64,000 nt of DNA from Welwitschia mirabilis. Lineage: Eukaryota > Gnetophyta > Gnetopsida > Welwitschiales. Shown here piece by piece: positions 1-11,569 of this stretch. The position numbers were made by a program, and so were the translations under genes. The notes under the pieces were generated by a model. It did not search any database. It saw only the letters and a list, made by a program, of their open reading frames with translations, and had not been told where the DNA came from. Location: assembly GCA_051453625.1 (NCBI GenBank), contig JBOZIK010000001.1:190492512-190556511 (forward strand), written 5' to 3'. Position 1 is the stretch's first letter; each line of letters begins with the position of its first letter.

Positions 1-56
1 ATAATATAGTTGATTGCTCACTTTGTTAGGGACTGACAAGGCTAAGTAAGGGGATA

Positions 57-2708
57 TGTTACAATGCTAATTTATAGGAATTTGATGATGTATTTTATTG
101 TGGTATGAATTTATGCAATTCTAAAGTCCTTTAGGTAAATCTATATATCAAATAACTTATAGAAAAACACATGCTAGTGTAGATGGGAGTTCACATAAAT
201 GTCGTAATTCTAACAAAGGCGCTAAGCTATGAGTTCGAGAATTGATTTTCAAGATATTTTTGGTCTTTTATTTTATAATAACTAAAAGTAAATAAATAAG
301 TAAATGTAATGCAAGTGAATGGAAATGAAATTCAAATAGAAATGGAATGAACTCTATTAGTTTTTAATCCTTCTATCATAAGAACTGGCTTCTTTATAAT
401 TTAGATTAATTAAGAAGAGTACTCAACTTATTCCTAATCAATATGAACTTGAGATCTACCAAGTAGAATATAAAATGAAATGTGAAATGGAATGGAATAG
501 CAATGAAAATCTAATACTAACCAAGGTCAACCTTAACAAAGGTTGCCCTTATGATCTAAATAAATCACAAAATTATCACTTTAAACTATGATAAATATAA
601 AGCATAAGGGACATACATAGAATTGAAATGAAAATAGTAATTGTATTGATTCAAAAAGTAATTTAATTAATTCAATAATCTTTACATCCACTTATAACAA
701 AATAGTAGCTCCTCAATGGAAGAGACTTAGCCTAACACTAAGGAAACTCCTTTTTGTAGTCACTAGATGGATGTCTTATCCTTTAATTTTTCATCAAGGG
801 CATATCAGATATAAAAGATGGGAATAAAAATGAAGAGGGAAAAGGTATTTATAGTTTTATATTAAGGTTCTAGAAACTCAACCCTAAAAGTCAGAAAAGA
901 AACCCTAACAGCCCAAATGGATCGCTTGACCCCATTACAAAGAGAATTTTTTCCAACCATAGAAAATAGCTGTCATTCTAACTATTATAAGGACAATAAA
1001 GGGGACACCACCATCTGTCAAATGGTACTTCATTAGCTTCATGCCCTGCTTTTAGCCCTACAAGTTTTGTCCATGTCAGCAATGTTGTCATTCTACTTGT
1101 CGAGGAAATGATAGAGAGGATAAGAGACTTCTTTATCTCCAATATCAAAGGTAAGTTAGTCTTTTACAAGATGAATCCTTCTTCCAAGTATGTAGTATTA
1201 GAATAAGCCTAAAAAACTTTAAATATGCTAGGAATTACATGTTTTATTAATCACCCTATTAGATCTCTATAATCATCAGTATTATATCCAAACCTGTGTA
1301 AATGTCCTACAAAAGCACTCAAAATACACCATTAAATTCCTGCAAAGTGGTATTACAACATATTTGAAGTACTTTTATAGGACATTTATATAGGTTTGAA
1401 TGCAATTCTAATGATTATGGAGAGTCAATGGGATGATCACAAAAACAAATAATTCTTGGCATATATAGAGGCATTTTAGGCATGTTCTGATACTTAATAT
1501 GTTAAAGGAAGATTAATGATGAACAAGGCTGATTTGATTTAGTTAGATAGCTTTGGAAGGATGTCATCCCCTATGTCATCCCCATGATAGATGGGACGAC
1601 AACATTGTATTAGCCTATTGTAATAGTAACATGAACAGGAGCTTAAAGCCAACAAAGCCCTTTTTTTGAGTATATATCATCCCCATTATCATCTCCACAA
1701 CATAAGGGATGACACCATATCTAAAGCCAACTATGGGACTGATTGTGAAACTGAAAGCTAATGATTTATCTATTATTAAAGGGAATAATTCCTAGTATTA
1801 TCCCCATGACAGTCAGGATGACAACTATTTTGTATAAGCAGGACTAAATTATCTTGTAATGACGTCATATACCCTACTTGGACTACTAAGATCTCATCTC
1901 TGACTTCTAGGATTATGGTTTTAGAACTTTTAATATAAAACTATAAACACCTCCTTTGTCCTTACTTCCAATCCATATTTTATATCCAATGTTCTTGTGA
2001 TAGAAGACTAAACGATAAGAGGTCCATCCTATAGCTACAGAAAGAAGTTACCTTGGTGTTGGACTAAGTATCTTCCATTAAGGAGCTACTAGTTTATTGT
2101 AAGTGGATGTAAAAGTTTTATGATCAATTCAAATACTCTTTCTCTTCAAATTCTATTTATGTCCCTTATGGTTTAATTTGGTTATAATTTAGTAACAATT
2201 TTGTAATTTATTTAGGTCATAAGGGTAACCTTTATCAAGATTGATTCTGTTATTTTAGATTTGTATTGTTATTTCATTTTCATTTCACATTATATTCTAT
2301 ATCCTATTTAGTGTATCTCATAGTTCATCTGAATTATGAATGAATAAGTGCTCTTATTAATTGATTTGAATTAGAGAGAGCTAGTTCTTATGATAAGAGA
2401 ATTAGGATCCAATAGAATCTATTCCACTTCCATTTGCATTTCATCTCCATTTACTTTGCATTGCATTTTACCTTGTTATTTATTTTTAGTTATTAAAAGA
2501 TTAAAAAAACTAAAAATACCTTTGGAAATCAATTTTATAACTCTTATCCTAGTGCCTTTTTTAGAATTATGACATTTGAATGAACTCCGGTCTATACTAG
2601 CATGTGTTTTTATGCAAGTAATTTGATTTACAAGTTTACCTAAAGGAGTTTAGAATTTCAGATGTTATACGTTTGTGTCCTCCATTTTTTTTCTAGTTTG
2701 TTGTAACA
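57..2708. repeat. Imperfect 2.65 kb palindrome (two inverted arms of about 1.3 kb)
   Basis: The left arm (about 57-1335) reappears as its reverse complement in the right arm (about 1360-2708). Clear anchors are the block near 121-270 against 2500-2660, the block near 530-620 against 2160-2240, and the block near 1190-1320 against 1375-1510. By eye the outer 150 bp match at about 79 percent. The unpaired centre is only a few tens of bases, around 1335-1360. The extreme ends read tgttacaa and ttgtaaca. Each arm holds TATA-like and leader-like sequence pointing outward (for example ctataaac near 1945 on the right arm), so two LTRs fused head to head are possible. A foldback-type transposon with long terminal inverted repeats is the alternative. 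No coding capacity is seen. Short open frames inside are chance. Confidence 0.85.
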
Positions 2709-3009
2709 TAAAAGATATCTGATGTATAGTTAAGGAGATGTAAACTTATTATTAACATACATGGATAAATTTTAAGGATAATACCTAACTAATATAATAA
2801 AAGTTTTTAACTCTAATTAATGGCATTCCAACTCAATATCCGACCATCCTACAGATATGAGTTGATTTTACTTTAGATTCTAAACTATACATATGTGGCT
2901 AGGTTGAACTTCATAGGCTTTCACTTCACCTTAATATACCTCCAATACAGATGATAGATGGTTTGTGAGATGGATGCATGCTTACAAATAATCCCTGCTT
3001 CCTTGAAGC

Positions 3010-3109
3010 NNNNNNNNNNNNNNNNNNNNNNNNNNNNNNNNNNNNNNNNNNNNNNNNNNNNNNNNNNNNNNNNNNNNNNNNNNNNNNNNNNNNNNNNNNN
3101 NNNNNNNNN
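3010..3109. other. Assembly gap of 100 N with 9-bp duplicated flanks
   Basis: Exactly 100 N. The nine bases before the gap (3001-3009, ccttgaagc) are identical to the nine after it (3110-3118). This is what two overlapping but unmerged contig ends look like, so little or no sequence may be missing. Confidence 0.7.
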
Positions 3110-5192
3110 CCTTGAAGCATCTTTGGATGGTGTAACATAATCCATCAACATGAAGAGCTTGAGATATTAAATCAGAGTAAGTTCATATATGGGTAGGATA
3201 GGAGAGTAGTGATAAAATCCACTTCTAGAAAGGTATTATAAAAAAAATGCAATCTAACCCATCTTGGTGATGAAATCTAAGTATGATGATGAACATTATT
3301 AGAATTATTTTGATTTAGTCCTATTCAATGAAGATACCACACAAATGCATGTAAATAATTCTAACTAATGTGGATATTTAATGAATTATTTACATAGTTA
3401 TAATAATTCTAGTTATCATTTAATTCATTTTATAAAAATAATCATAAAAAGAAATCAAGCATACAAAAACATTTCTATTTTCAAGGTTATAATAATAAAA
3501 CCTAGATAAAGAAAACATTCTTTTCTTTTTATCTAAATAAAGAAAATATTATTTTTATTTTTATTTTGATAATAATAAAATATTTAAAATGTATCAAATA
3601 ATGTCTTAATAATATACTTTAAAAAACTAAAACATATATGAAACTGTGCTAATCCTAGAAACATTCTTCCATGCTCATATGATAATCTCTATGGATTGGT
3701 GCAAAGAAGGTAAATAAAAGAAAGTATATCTCAAGCATAATTGTTAAGATGAAATTATTTATCTAAGATTTTATATGGTTATATTATAAGTCAACAAAAA
3801 TAAGTGACAAGCTAGAAACTAATTATGTTACTTAAACTACTAAGGTGAGAACTCTTACAAACATGCATATTCAAAGTAAGCTAAATAAAAAGGGTAAAAG
3901 AGGTATGTATACAAATAAATATTACTTATAAATAATTTAACTTAAATTTACTAATATAAATGCATTTTATATACTTAATTTCGCTCTAAAATTTTGTGTA
4001 ATAATTTTTCTATAATTTTAAACATTAATTATAACATTTTAAGGCTATAAGAAGATATCATAGTTAAAAATTAATAATTATGAAAAGAAAAATAAATTGA
4101 GGTACTTTTTCAGAAATTAGACATATAATAGGATCTAACTTAAACTATCTTAAAATTCTAAAAATATTATTTCTAACATTATCATTTAAGGCTAGAAACT
4201 ATTAAATTTTCTAAAATTATAGTCCTATCGCACTACAATGAAATGACCATAACTTTCAAAATACTTTAAGTGATTCAAGATATTTTGGAAAGCATGTTCA
4301 ATTTCCTACAACTTGGTATACTTAACTACATAGATATCATAATAGCTAAGTAGGGAAACATAAATTACTTGCTTACTACTTTCTGTATTTATTTTCTAAT
4401 GTATTTTAATAAATACTTTTTTAAAAATTAATTACCCATTTTAAATATTACCATATTTACATTTTCATGTTTATAACACAATCCTAGACTTATGTAAAAA
4501 ATTTTACTAAGTTATACCTACTAATTAATAAGATATAATGTTTTTATCTCATACCTCTATTCTGAAAATTTAATTTTTTCCATAACAAAAATATGATGAA
4601 GTTTATATAAATAGTAAAACAATAACTTAGATCCTTAAAATAATGGATATAATAAATAATTACTTACAAAATTAAAAAATCAATTGTAGAAAAAAAAATA
4701 ATTGGAGAAATAAAAATCAAATCAATTCAAAAAGAACCATTTACTATGAGCCTTGAAATTTTCCATGAAAGAGTACTAGCTTAAAGAGATTTTTGGGGAT
4801 TAGAATTTACCTCTAATAGAATGGTTTTAATTCATAATTAGATAAAAATATATTACTAAAATAAACATAGATACCCAAATTTTATTTTTTTCCTTTTACT
4901 AATGACCCCTTGGTTACTTGACTATAATCATCCATTACTAATCCTTCACCACCAAGCACAAGAGATCCCCATATCTCACTATAATGTCTTGGTGGGAGCT
5001 AATGGGAGAGAATAATATTTTATAACATAATTACGTAAAAAATATTATATCATTTCAATAGAAAAAGAAAGCATATGGATATATGAGTAAATAGCTTACT
5101 TGAGAAGATTTATAAGACCTTAATAGTTGAAGATTGATGAAGATCCAAGCTCAAGAATTTCTTAGTTCCAAGCTTCAAAGTAAGAGAATGAA

Positions 5193-5200
<8 letters not shown>

Positions 5201-5238
<38 letters not shown>
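5201..5238. repeat. (AG)19 microsatellite
   Basis: A perfect run of 19 AG dinucleotides, preceded by a short AC run at 5193-5200. On the minus strand it is a CT run, as often found in plant 5' leaders. Confidence 0.95.
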
Positions 5239-5240
<2 letters not shown>

Positions 5241-5322
5241 GAAAAAGAAAATGCACTTGTATGAAGTAAAATAAATGTATCTCTTTTTACAAAAAAGGAA
5301 AAGATCTTTATATATAGATAAA
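5225..5322 (-). promoter_or_regulatory. Possible plant promoter / LTR core with TATA box and CT-rich leader
   Basis: Read on the minus strand, a TATA-like box (tatctatatataaag, about 5307-5321) is followed about 70 nt downstream by the CT microsatellite. Beyond that lies a leader-like stretch containing gaagcttgga and ending near 5100 in a GTAAGC donor-like site. This order (TATA, CT-rich leader, possible splice donor) resembles a plant core promoter or an LTR U3-R-U5. No second copy of this block is present in the window, so an LTR cannot be confirmed and no downstream coding region is recognised. Confidence 0.3.
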
Positions 5323-6239
5323 CAAAGGCACATAGCTCAAAACCACAAGATTAATGATTTAGCATTGATAAGTGGGATAAGTAATATGTGACATTGGAGT
5401 ACAAAAATATATCATATTTATGACTCATGCACCTAACTATGGTAAGTAACCTTTTTGATTTAATTAGCAAGATTAATTACATGCATCATTTCCTCATGCT
5501 AGTCCTTTTTAATCCTTCATAGGCTTATAAGCAAGTTTGATTCATGCAAGACATGCATCAAAAAAATAAATGCACAAATATTAAGATTTTTATATGGCAT
5601 AATGAGACAAACTCTTCAATTCCAATGAATAAGGCAATGCGTATGCTATGAACCAAGTGCTCTCACACATCTTAAGAACATAAAAGTCATGGAAGAGTAA
5701 ATCTACTCATTCTTAGTTTTAGGTAAAAGTGCATGTACTTGCTTAAATATTCATTTACTTCAAAATGGATAAAAATTATCAATTTCATAATACAAGGAAG
5801 AAAATATTTATTCATAATGTAGTACACCTATTATATTTACTAAGAATTTAAATGAATAAATAAGATGCAAAATATATTACTATGTCCTCCTAAAACTTTC
5901 AATTTATTAGTTGTTTCATGTGATTTTAATTCCTCACATAATGGGATTATGTAATTTTAAATGTTTAAATAGATTTTCTTATAAAACCTATTAACATAAT
6001 TTTTATCATTTTCACAGTAAATTATAAAGATTATAAGGTTCATTTTAAAATAACATCTTATTTTGATAAGGAATTTAAATAAGCATAATTAATTATTTAA
6101 TTAAAAGCTTAATATACTTAATACTCTAGTAAATGAGGTTTATAAAGTATGAGATATGATAAAAACTCTTATTGATGATCAGCAAAGAAATTTAGAAAAA
6201 TTAGGAATCTGAATTTAGTTTCTATGAGGGGCTATTATT

Positions 6240-6798
6240 GGGCCCAAGAGAACATGAAAAGCTAATTTTATTAGATTATATTAACACTAGAAATCTAGCA
6301 AAACACCTGTACAATCAATCAAATACATCCTTAACTTGGCCCTAAAGAGTAAGAATTTTGTAGATGTCACTAGGTTTTTGTTCTATCTTTGATAAGATTC
6401 TTTATTACCTTATGGAAAATTGAAGGAAATAAATATGTTAGTTAAGCTTGTTGAGTCCAAGAATCACTTCATAATTGGTACATGATATTATTGGAATTAT
6501 ATCAGATGAAAAGTTGTTAGCCTTGTTAGACATGACCTTGTTAGCGAATTCCATGAGCATAGTAAGAAGAGTAAGAGAGCTATTAGAGTCCTCTATCAAA
6601 CTTTACTATACTTATCATTCACTTACAGATGAGTGCATAAATGAACTTGATTGCAATGGTACTTTGGAAAGCCCAGTGTTAGAATATTGCCTTGTAAAAT
6701 ATGGATCTTTGCAAGTAAAGGATGATCTAAATATAGATTTTATTATCAACATAACATGGATCATAGAATATTTTTGTCACCCATCAGGTTTCTACTAG
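6240..6798 (+). pseudogene. Unrecognised decayed coding sequence
   Basis: The clean part is a 107-codon frame at 6475-6798, rich in Leu, Ile and charged residues. It includes LLESSIKLYYTYHSLTDEC, followed by CNGTLESPVLEYCLVKYGS and IDFIINIT. An upstream frame at about 6340-6470 (LALKSKNFVDVTRFLFYL, then INMLVKLVESKNHF) seems to lead into it after a one-base frameshift near 6470, with stops at 6415-6420. The composition looks like real protein rather than chance translation of AT-rich DNA. I do not recognise the family. It lies 700 bp upstream of the LINE ORF1 and may be an older gene fragment or a captured host exon. There is no obvious promoter and no signal peptide or membrane segment. Confidence 0.45.
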
Positions 6799-6799
6799 A

Positions 6800-7523
6800 T
6801 ACCCTATAAACAGAGTTATGTAGACTAGATAAGTTCTTTATATACATTAGAAAACTCTTTATGTATATTTATTTAAGAAAATAATTACTTTCCAAGTTAT
6901 AATTTTGATCATGAAACCAAAGATATTCTCATTCATTTTGTAAAATATGCTCATCTTAAAGATTCCAAAAGAGATATGCCATGTAATGCATCATGAAGTA
7001 TTTTCCTTATTACTTTTATCTTACATTTACCAGGTTCACCATTGGAAAGATTGTTAATTCTATAAATGAAAAAAAAGGTTACACTAGAAATTTACATGTA
7101 GCAGATCATCATCTTTAATCAAAATTCTATCATTTACATTGTTGATCTTCTTATGAAATGCACTTAGAAATGTTCCTTACAAGAGTCAATTCCATTGAGA
7201 TGATTGCATGCAATGACTTTTGGTTCATTTATAAGAACTATAGTGATCTTTCATGGTAAAATTAACAAGAACATGGGTGGAGGGAGTGCATGCAATAGAA
7301 ACCTTGCATGCAGAGTAAACATAGCTTTGGTTGGAAAAAGATGACTCAACAAAAGATTAAAGAAAACTTAAATTAGTAAAATATTAAATTGGTTCTTGCA
7401 TGAAAAAATAGAAAACGAAAGTGCATATTCCTAGTAGAACCTCTCGATGCACATGCTAATAGTCAACTAAGTTTAAAACATATGCAACCAGTGCATGCAT
7501 TAGATTCTTTTAAGTGATATAGG
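6800..7523. other. Sequence between the unknown ORF and LINE ORF1; possible LINE 5' UTR
   Basis: No coding domain is visible. It is AT-rich with several copies of the short word gcatgca (around 7205, 7290, 7305 and 7495). It could include the 5' untranslated region of the downstream LINE, but no 5' boundary or target duplication can be placed. Confidence 0.35.
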
Positions 7524-8700
7524 ATGGAGATGTCTTCTTCAAACCTTAAAATTCAAGGCCAACTAGTAAATCCTTCAAGTAACTCAGAAAAAGTTAATAA
7601 TCTTAATGAAAAGTCGCCTTTAATTATAGAATTTAAAATTTTTAAAAATATTTATGATAAAACAGTGAACACGTTTAAAAAACTATATGCTATTTTCTAT
7701 TTTACTAGTAAAGTTTCATCTGTGGATTCTTTTAAAGATTGGATATAAAAATAGTGGACTTCATGTAATATTCAAGTGACTCTTATTATAAACATGACTA
7801 AAGGTTTCTTTTTGTTTGGCTTTAAAACTAAAAAAATAGTAAACTAGATAAAACAACTGCTTATGTGAAATGTTTATGACTCTTACCTCATTCTTAAATC
7901 TTGGGTAACAAATTTTAATATTAAGAAAGAAAGTCAAAGTACTCTCCTAGTGTGGCTAGAATTTGTAGGGCTTCCATCACATTTTACTACTCATATAGAT
8001 ATTATTTCTTCTTAATTTAGCCAAGTTATTAGCATGGAGTTATACATGGTGTTTACCTCCATTAATCTAGAAGGGTCTATGTTGTTTTGGGTATGTTCAA
8101 ACCTTTATCAGAATACCTTAAGTTTATAGTTAAGGGAAATGAATATGTGAAAAAAATAGTCTACTTAACCCTACCTAAAAGGTGTCACTACTACAAAGAA
8201 CCGAACCACATCTAGGCCTAGTGTTCCAAGCTATTATCCAAACTAGAAGAGAAAACAATTTTAGTTGAGAAAGTTTCAAAACTTAAAAAGAAAGGATTTA
8301 AGTCATATGATCCATCAGATAATAAAGAAATCAATCCCAAGACAGAGCCTCCTTTAAATATTGAGAGCTTTGACTCTTTTTAACAACAAGCTGAGAAACC
8401 ACAGAACACTTTTTTTTTTTTCAAAAAAAGAAGAAAATATAGGATAAAATTCTAAACTATTCCCATAAAGTTTTCATTAAGATAAGTAGTTCTTTCTTTT
8501 ACAAGTTACATTGCTCAAAAAAAAAAACTTATGCTTATGTTGCCAAGGAGAGATTTCCTTTTATTAATGATAAAGTGAAACCAGGGATAACAAGAAATAA
8601 CATAACTAGAGGTTTTCAACAAAAGAGACTAGGAATACCTACAATTATTAGTTTTGAGTTAGTCAATTCTTTTAAATAGTTGGAGATAGAGGATACATCT
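7524..8700 (+). pseudogene. LINE ORF1 (DUF4283 plus CCHC zinc knuckle), degenerate
   Basis: The first ATG of the open stretch is at 7524. A DUF4283-like segment follows at about 7790-8000. It includes GFFLFGFKTKK, then LILKSWVTNFNIKKES, then VWLEFVGLPSHF, the usual order in plant LINE ORF1 and related nucleic-acid-binding proteins. A zinc-knuckle region follows at about 8170-8220 (LPKRCHYYKEPNHI then C), where one Cys has become Tyr and two codons have become stops. A Lys/Glu-rich tail runs to about 8390. ORF1 proteins bind LINE RNA in the retrotransposition particle. Frameshifts and stops make this copy non-functional. Confidence 0.75.
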
Positions 8701-8717
8701 ACTTAAAACCCTTCATC

Positions 8718-9960
8718 ATGAATTATATCTATTGGAATGTGAGGGGCCTCTCAGACCCCCACAGAGAAAAAATAGTTCAAGATCATATTCTAGCTAAGAA
8801 AGTTGATGTAGTTTTTCTTGAAGAAGTTAAAATATAAGGCTTGTTTCTTGATATCTTTCATTGTAACTAATTATGAAAATTAGAAAGGAGGCACTACTCT
8901 CATTCTCTATAGGAATTTGACTAATCATATTATTGATTTTGGTATAGATCATAATGGCCATTATGTTTGGATCTAGATTAAGCATTTAAATGATATCTTT
9001 GGCTTCTTACAAATTTATGCTCCATGTCAAATTCAGGAGCATATTCTCTTATGATAGTGGCTTATCCATAACACATAGCTACTTGGATTATGGATAAAGA
9101 TTTTAATATTATTGAAAATACCTTTGACAAAAAAGGAGGTTAAATTGGGGGGTTTAGATACTTTGGACATTTTAGACTAGGGTTATTTTAAAAATAATTT
9201 TAATTTCTAGGATGGTAATCATGCTTTCAATAACCTTGATAGCATAGGTTGTTTTACCTAGAATAATGCTCATATGAGAAGTGCTTACGTCTCCTATCAC
9301 CTAGTTCAAGTTTGTTTATTTTGTAATAACTTAGTTTATTTTCACTTTAAAAAAGAATTGCTAGTTCAACTAGATTATTCCTAGGTTTTATATCATCATT
9401 TTTCTATCTCTTAATTGCTTTAAAAGTTTAGTGATTCATCCTTTCCATGAGATCTTTTTATTTTCAATACTTCGTTTTTGCATAGTGGCTCCTTATGTAA
9501 TCTCATTCTACACTTTTGGAAGACAAGACCTTTAGGAAGCACTGAATGGATTAATTAATGGAATGAAGCATATATTAAAGTCTATAATATGCTTAAGTAG
9601 TTTTACAAGCTCTTTGCTATAATTACTCAGAATTATAAGAGAAAACTCCTTGCACATATTTAGGCTCTTCAATCCAAAATTAATGTAGGAAATGGAATAA
9701 ACTCAGATTTTTCTTTATTACTTTCTACTAAATGCAAGCTTCAATAAATTGAGTACCATAATATTTTTGGATAAGAACTTTAAGATCGTCTTTCTTAGCT
9801 CTATATCAATGATCAGATCTATTTTGAATTTTTTCCATTTTCTTAAGGACAACCTTCCCACACCCCCAGCTCGCTCAAATGGATGTCATTCATATAGATC
9901 AAGGATTATGTAATACTTAAGAAAAAATCCTTTTTACTTTTCACTCTCATTATTCTAGCA
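8718..9960 (+). pseudogene. LINE ORF2, endonuclease domain and linker only
   Basis: The frame opens at 8718 with MNYIYWNVRGLSDPHREK, the N-terminal signature of the LINE apurinic-like endonuclease (usual form ...WNVRGL...). EEVKI near 8820 corresponds to the usual catalytic Glu motif (QETK). Later segments follow family order: YVWI near 8970, LQIYAPC near 9010, and a degenerate counterpart of GDFN near 9100. A linker with LHFWKTRPLGSTEWIN (about 9500-9550) and a helix-rich stretch run to about 9830, ending at a Tyr-Tyr-like HYSSIL segment near 9955. The enzyme would nick target DNA to prime reverse transcription. Many stops are present, and the RT, Cys-rich and RNase H parts are absent. Confidence 0.75.
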
Positions 9961-9989
9961 TTTTAAGAAAGGTCCTATTGTCATGGAGA

Positions 9990-10770
9990 GTTTAAATATT
10001 TGCCTCAATGGGATTCCTCCTTTATAGTTTTGATGAATATTGGAGTTATCCTCTAAGAAAGAATATTTCAGATCATTGGTTAAGGACTTAAGTTCGAGGT
10101 TGATTTTATTTTTGATGATGGAATATGATTCCTCTTCTATGTCATCATTTTTAGAAGAGTGACAAGTAAACTCCTAATTTTCAAAAATGCTTTCTATCTT
10201 ATTCACAAATTCTACTCCTTCATCATTTAATGGTACATTTACAACATTAAAAACATTTAGTTTCATGGTCATGATACTAAAAGAAATTTTCATTAATTCA
10301 TTCCTGTAATTAATTAAGACATTTGAATTATTAAGAATGGTATTCCTAATATAATGGACACTAATTGGTCCATTGAGTTCTCCATGTCCAAAACCACAAA
10401 GCCTACTAGGAAGTAGTAACTATCATCTCTAATGATGACATCCTATATAACTACTAATGGTATTTTATAGAGTTATCTACTAATTGGAGTTTGAGTTTCA
10501 TGTTCTTAACCCTTCTAAGCGTAATTATTTATAGTTTCTATAGAAAAGTAAGTTTACACTAGATTCTAAGTCTAGTAAGGCTTAGTTGAATTATTTGTTA
10601 CCTATAGTAATAGTGATTGTGAGACACCTAGGGTTTTTATATTTTAGTGAAAATTGTTTCTATAGAATTATACTTATTTGCTGAGCTAAGAAATCTTTTC
10701 TTTTTATGTTCGTAGGAATTTAGCATAGGAAGGTATCTGTTTAATGGCTTCTAGAAGGGGGGACATCTAT
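9990..10770 (-). pseudogene. Gypsy aspartic protease and RT lead-in, degenerate
   Basis: Minus-strand reading gives PPFLEAIKQIPSYAKFLR (about 10767-10710), the conserved segment just before the protease. The active-site region LLDLESSVNLL follows at about 10580-10550, where the family has DLGAS. Next come DSYYFLVGFVVLDMEN (about 10440-10390), ILGIPFL (about 10355-10335; family RPFLAT) and MKISFSIMTMKLNVFNV (about 10290-10240). From about 10335 to 9990 one frame stays open except for a single TAG, and ends in the LELKSL...LKYSFLEDNS lead-in to the RT. The enzyme would process the Gag-Pol polyprotein. Active-site Gly-Ala has become Glu-Ser, so it is inactive even apart from the stops. Confidence 0.75.
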
Positions 10771-11569
10771 TTTAACTTCCTTGAAAATTTCTAAAGCCTC
10801 TAACTAATTTTTCATTATATTGTCCTTTTTAAGTTATTAGGGAAAAGGTAAGGATTCTTTGTGTATGGGTAATGGATATTGATTCTTATTCTTTTTTTTT
10901 ATTTTCTATGGGGTTTTATTTTTCCATAGAATTATTTTCTATGAATGGATTTTCTAACTCTTTTCCACTCCTGAGGTGTATAAACTTACTTTCTTTTAAG
11001 TGTTCTATTTCTTTAGTAAACCTAAGTCCCTTTGAATCTGGTTGGGTACTTATGGGAATTTTTCCTGGGTGGAAATAATTTGGGCTTGTATTTGTAATAG
11101 TTATTAGAGGATCTAGGTAATGGATTACATGTTTTATCCAAGAGTATTTAATGTCAAGGTGTGTTTTTTTATAATTGTTTATGATTTTTATTAAGTTGAA
11201 TTTCTATGAACTCTTTAATTAAATCCTCAAAAAAAAGGAATGAGGATGGTTTTCAATAAATGAAAGTAAAAGGGTAAGAGGATGATAGTGTATATTAGTT
11301 TCTTGGTAAATTTTGATTGTCTTATTTATTTCTAAGAAACATTAGGTGAATTCTTCATTAGGGATTGTATGTGTTTAAGTAACGATCATTTTTAGAATTT
11401 TACCATTAATGTCCTACCATATATACCTACTCATTAATTGTGTTTTGGAATAAAGGAATGGAGGGATATTTGGTAGTTTTATGGATATTAATATGGAAAA
11501 TTAAACATTTAGGCTTACTGGTTATGGATGAGGGTGAAGGTGAGGGGATTAAATATTTTAATCTCCTCA

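Larger units (their letters stand above)
2709..6180. other. Unassigned AT-rich intergenic DNA
   Basis: No coding frame, LTR pair or known domain is visible on either strand. It contains a 100-base N run (3010-3109), an (AG)n microsatellite and a possible minus-strand promoter, each listed separately. Homopolymer-rich A/T stretches fill most of 3300-4900. Confidence 0.6.
7524..9960 (+). mobile_element. L1-type plant LINE, 3' truncated before the reverse transcriptase
   Basis: Two consecutive decayed ORFs on the plus strand match a plant L1 LINE: ORF1 with a DUF4283-like domain and CCHC knuckle, then ORF2 starting with an apurinic-endonuclease-type domain. The sequence stops near 9960, at the linker that normally precedes the reverse transcriptase, where minus-strand gypsy sequence begins. 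No RT, poly(A) tail or target duplication is found. The loss at the 3' end is unusual, because LINE insertion normally truncates the 5' end. A later deletion or rearrangement at the gypsy junction is therefore likely. Confidence 0.8.

Noticed and set aside
2390-2572. 60-codon plus-strand frame
   Set aside because: It lies in the right arm of the palindrome. The left arm does not keep the frame.
57-2708. Assembly artefact (inverted duplicate contig)
   Set aside because: The arms differ at about one base in five, far more than an artefact would.
10872-11078. 68-codon plus-strand frame with hydrophobic composition
   Set aside because: It is antisense to the minus-strand gypsy gag-protease region; T-rich DNA gives Phe/Leu-rich shadows.
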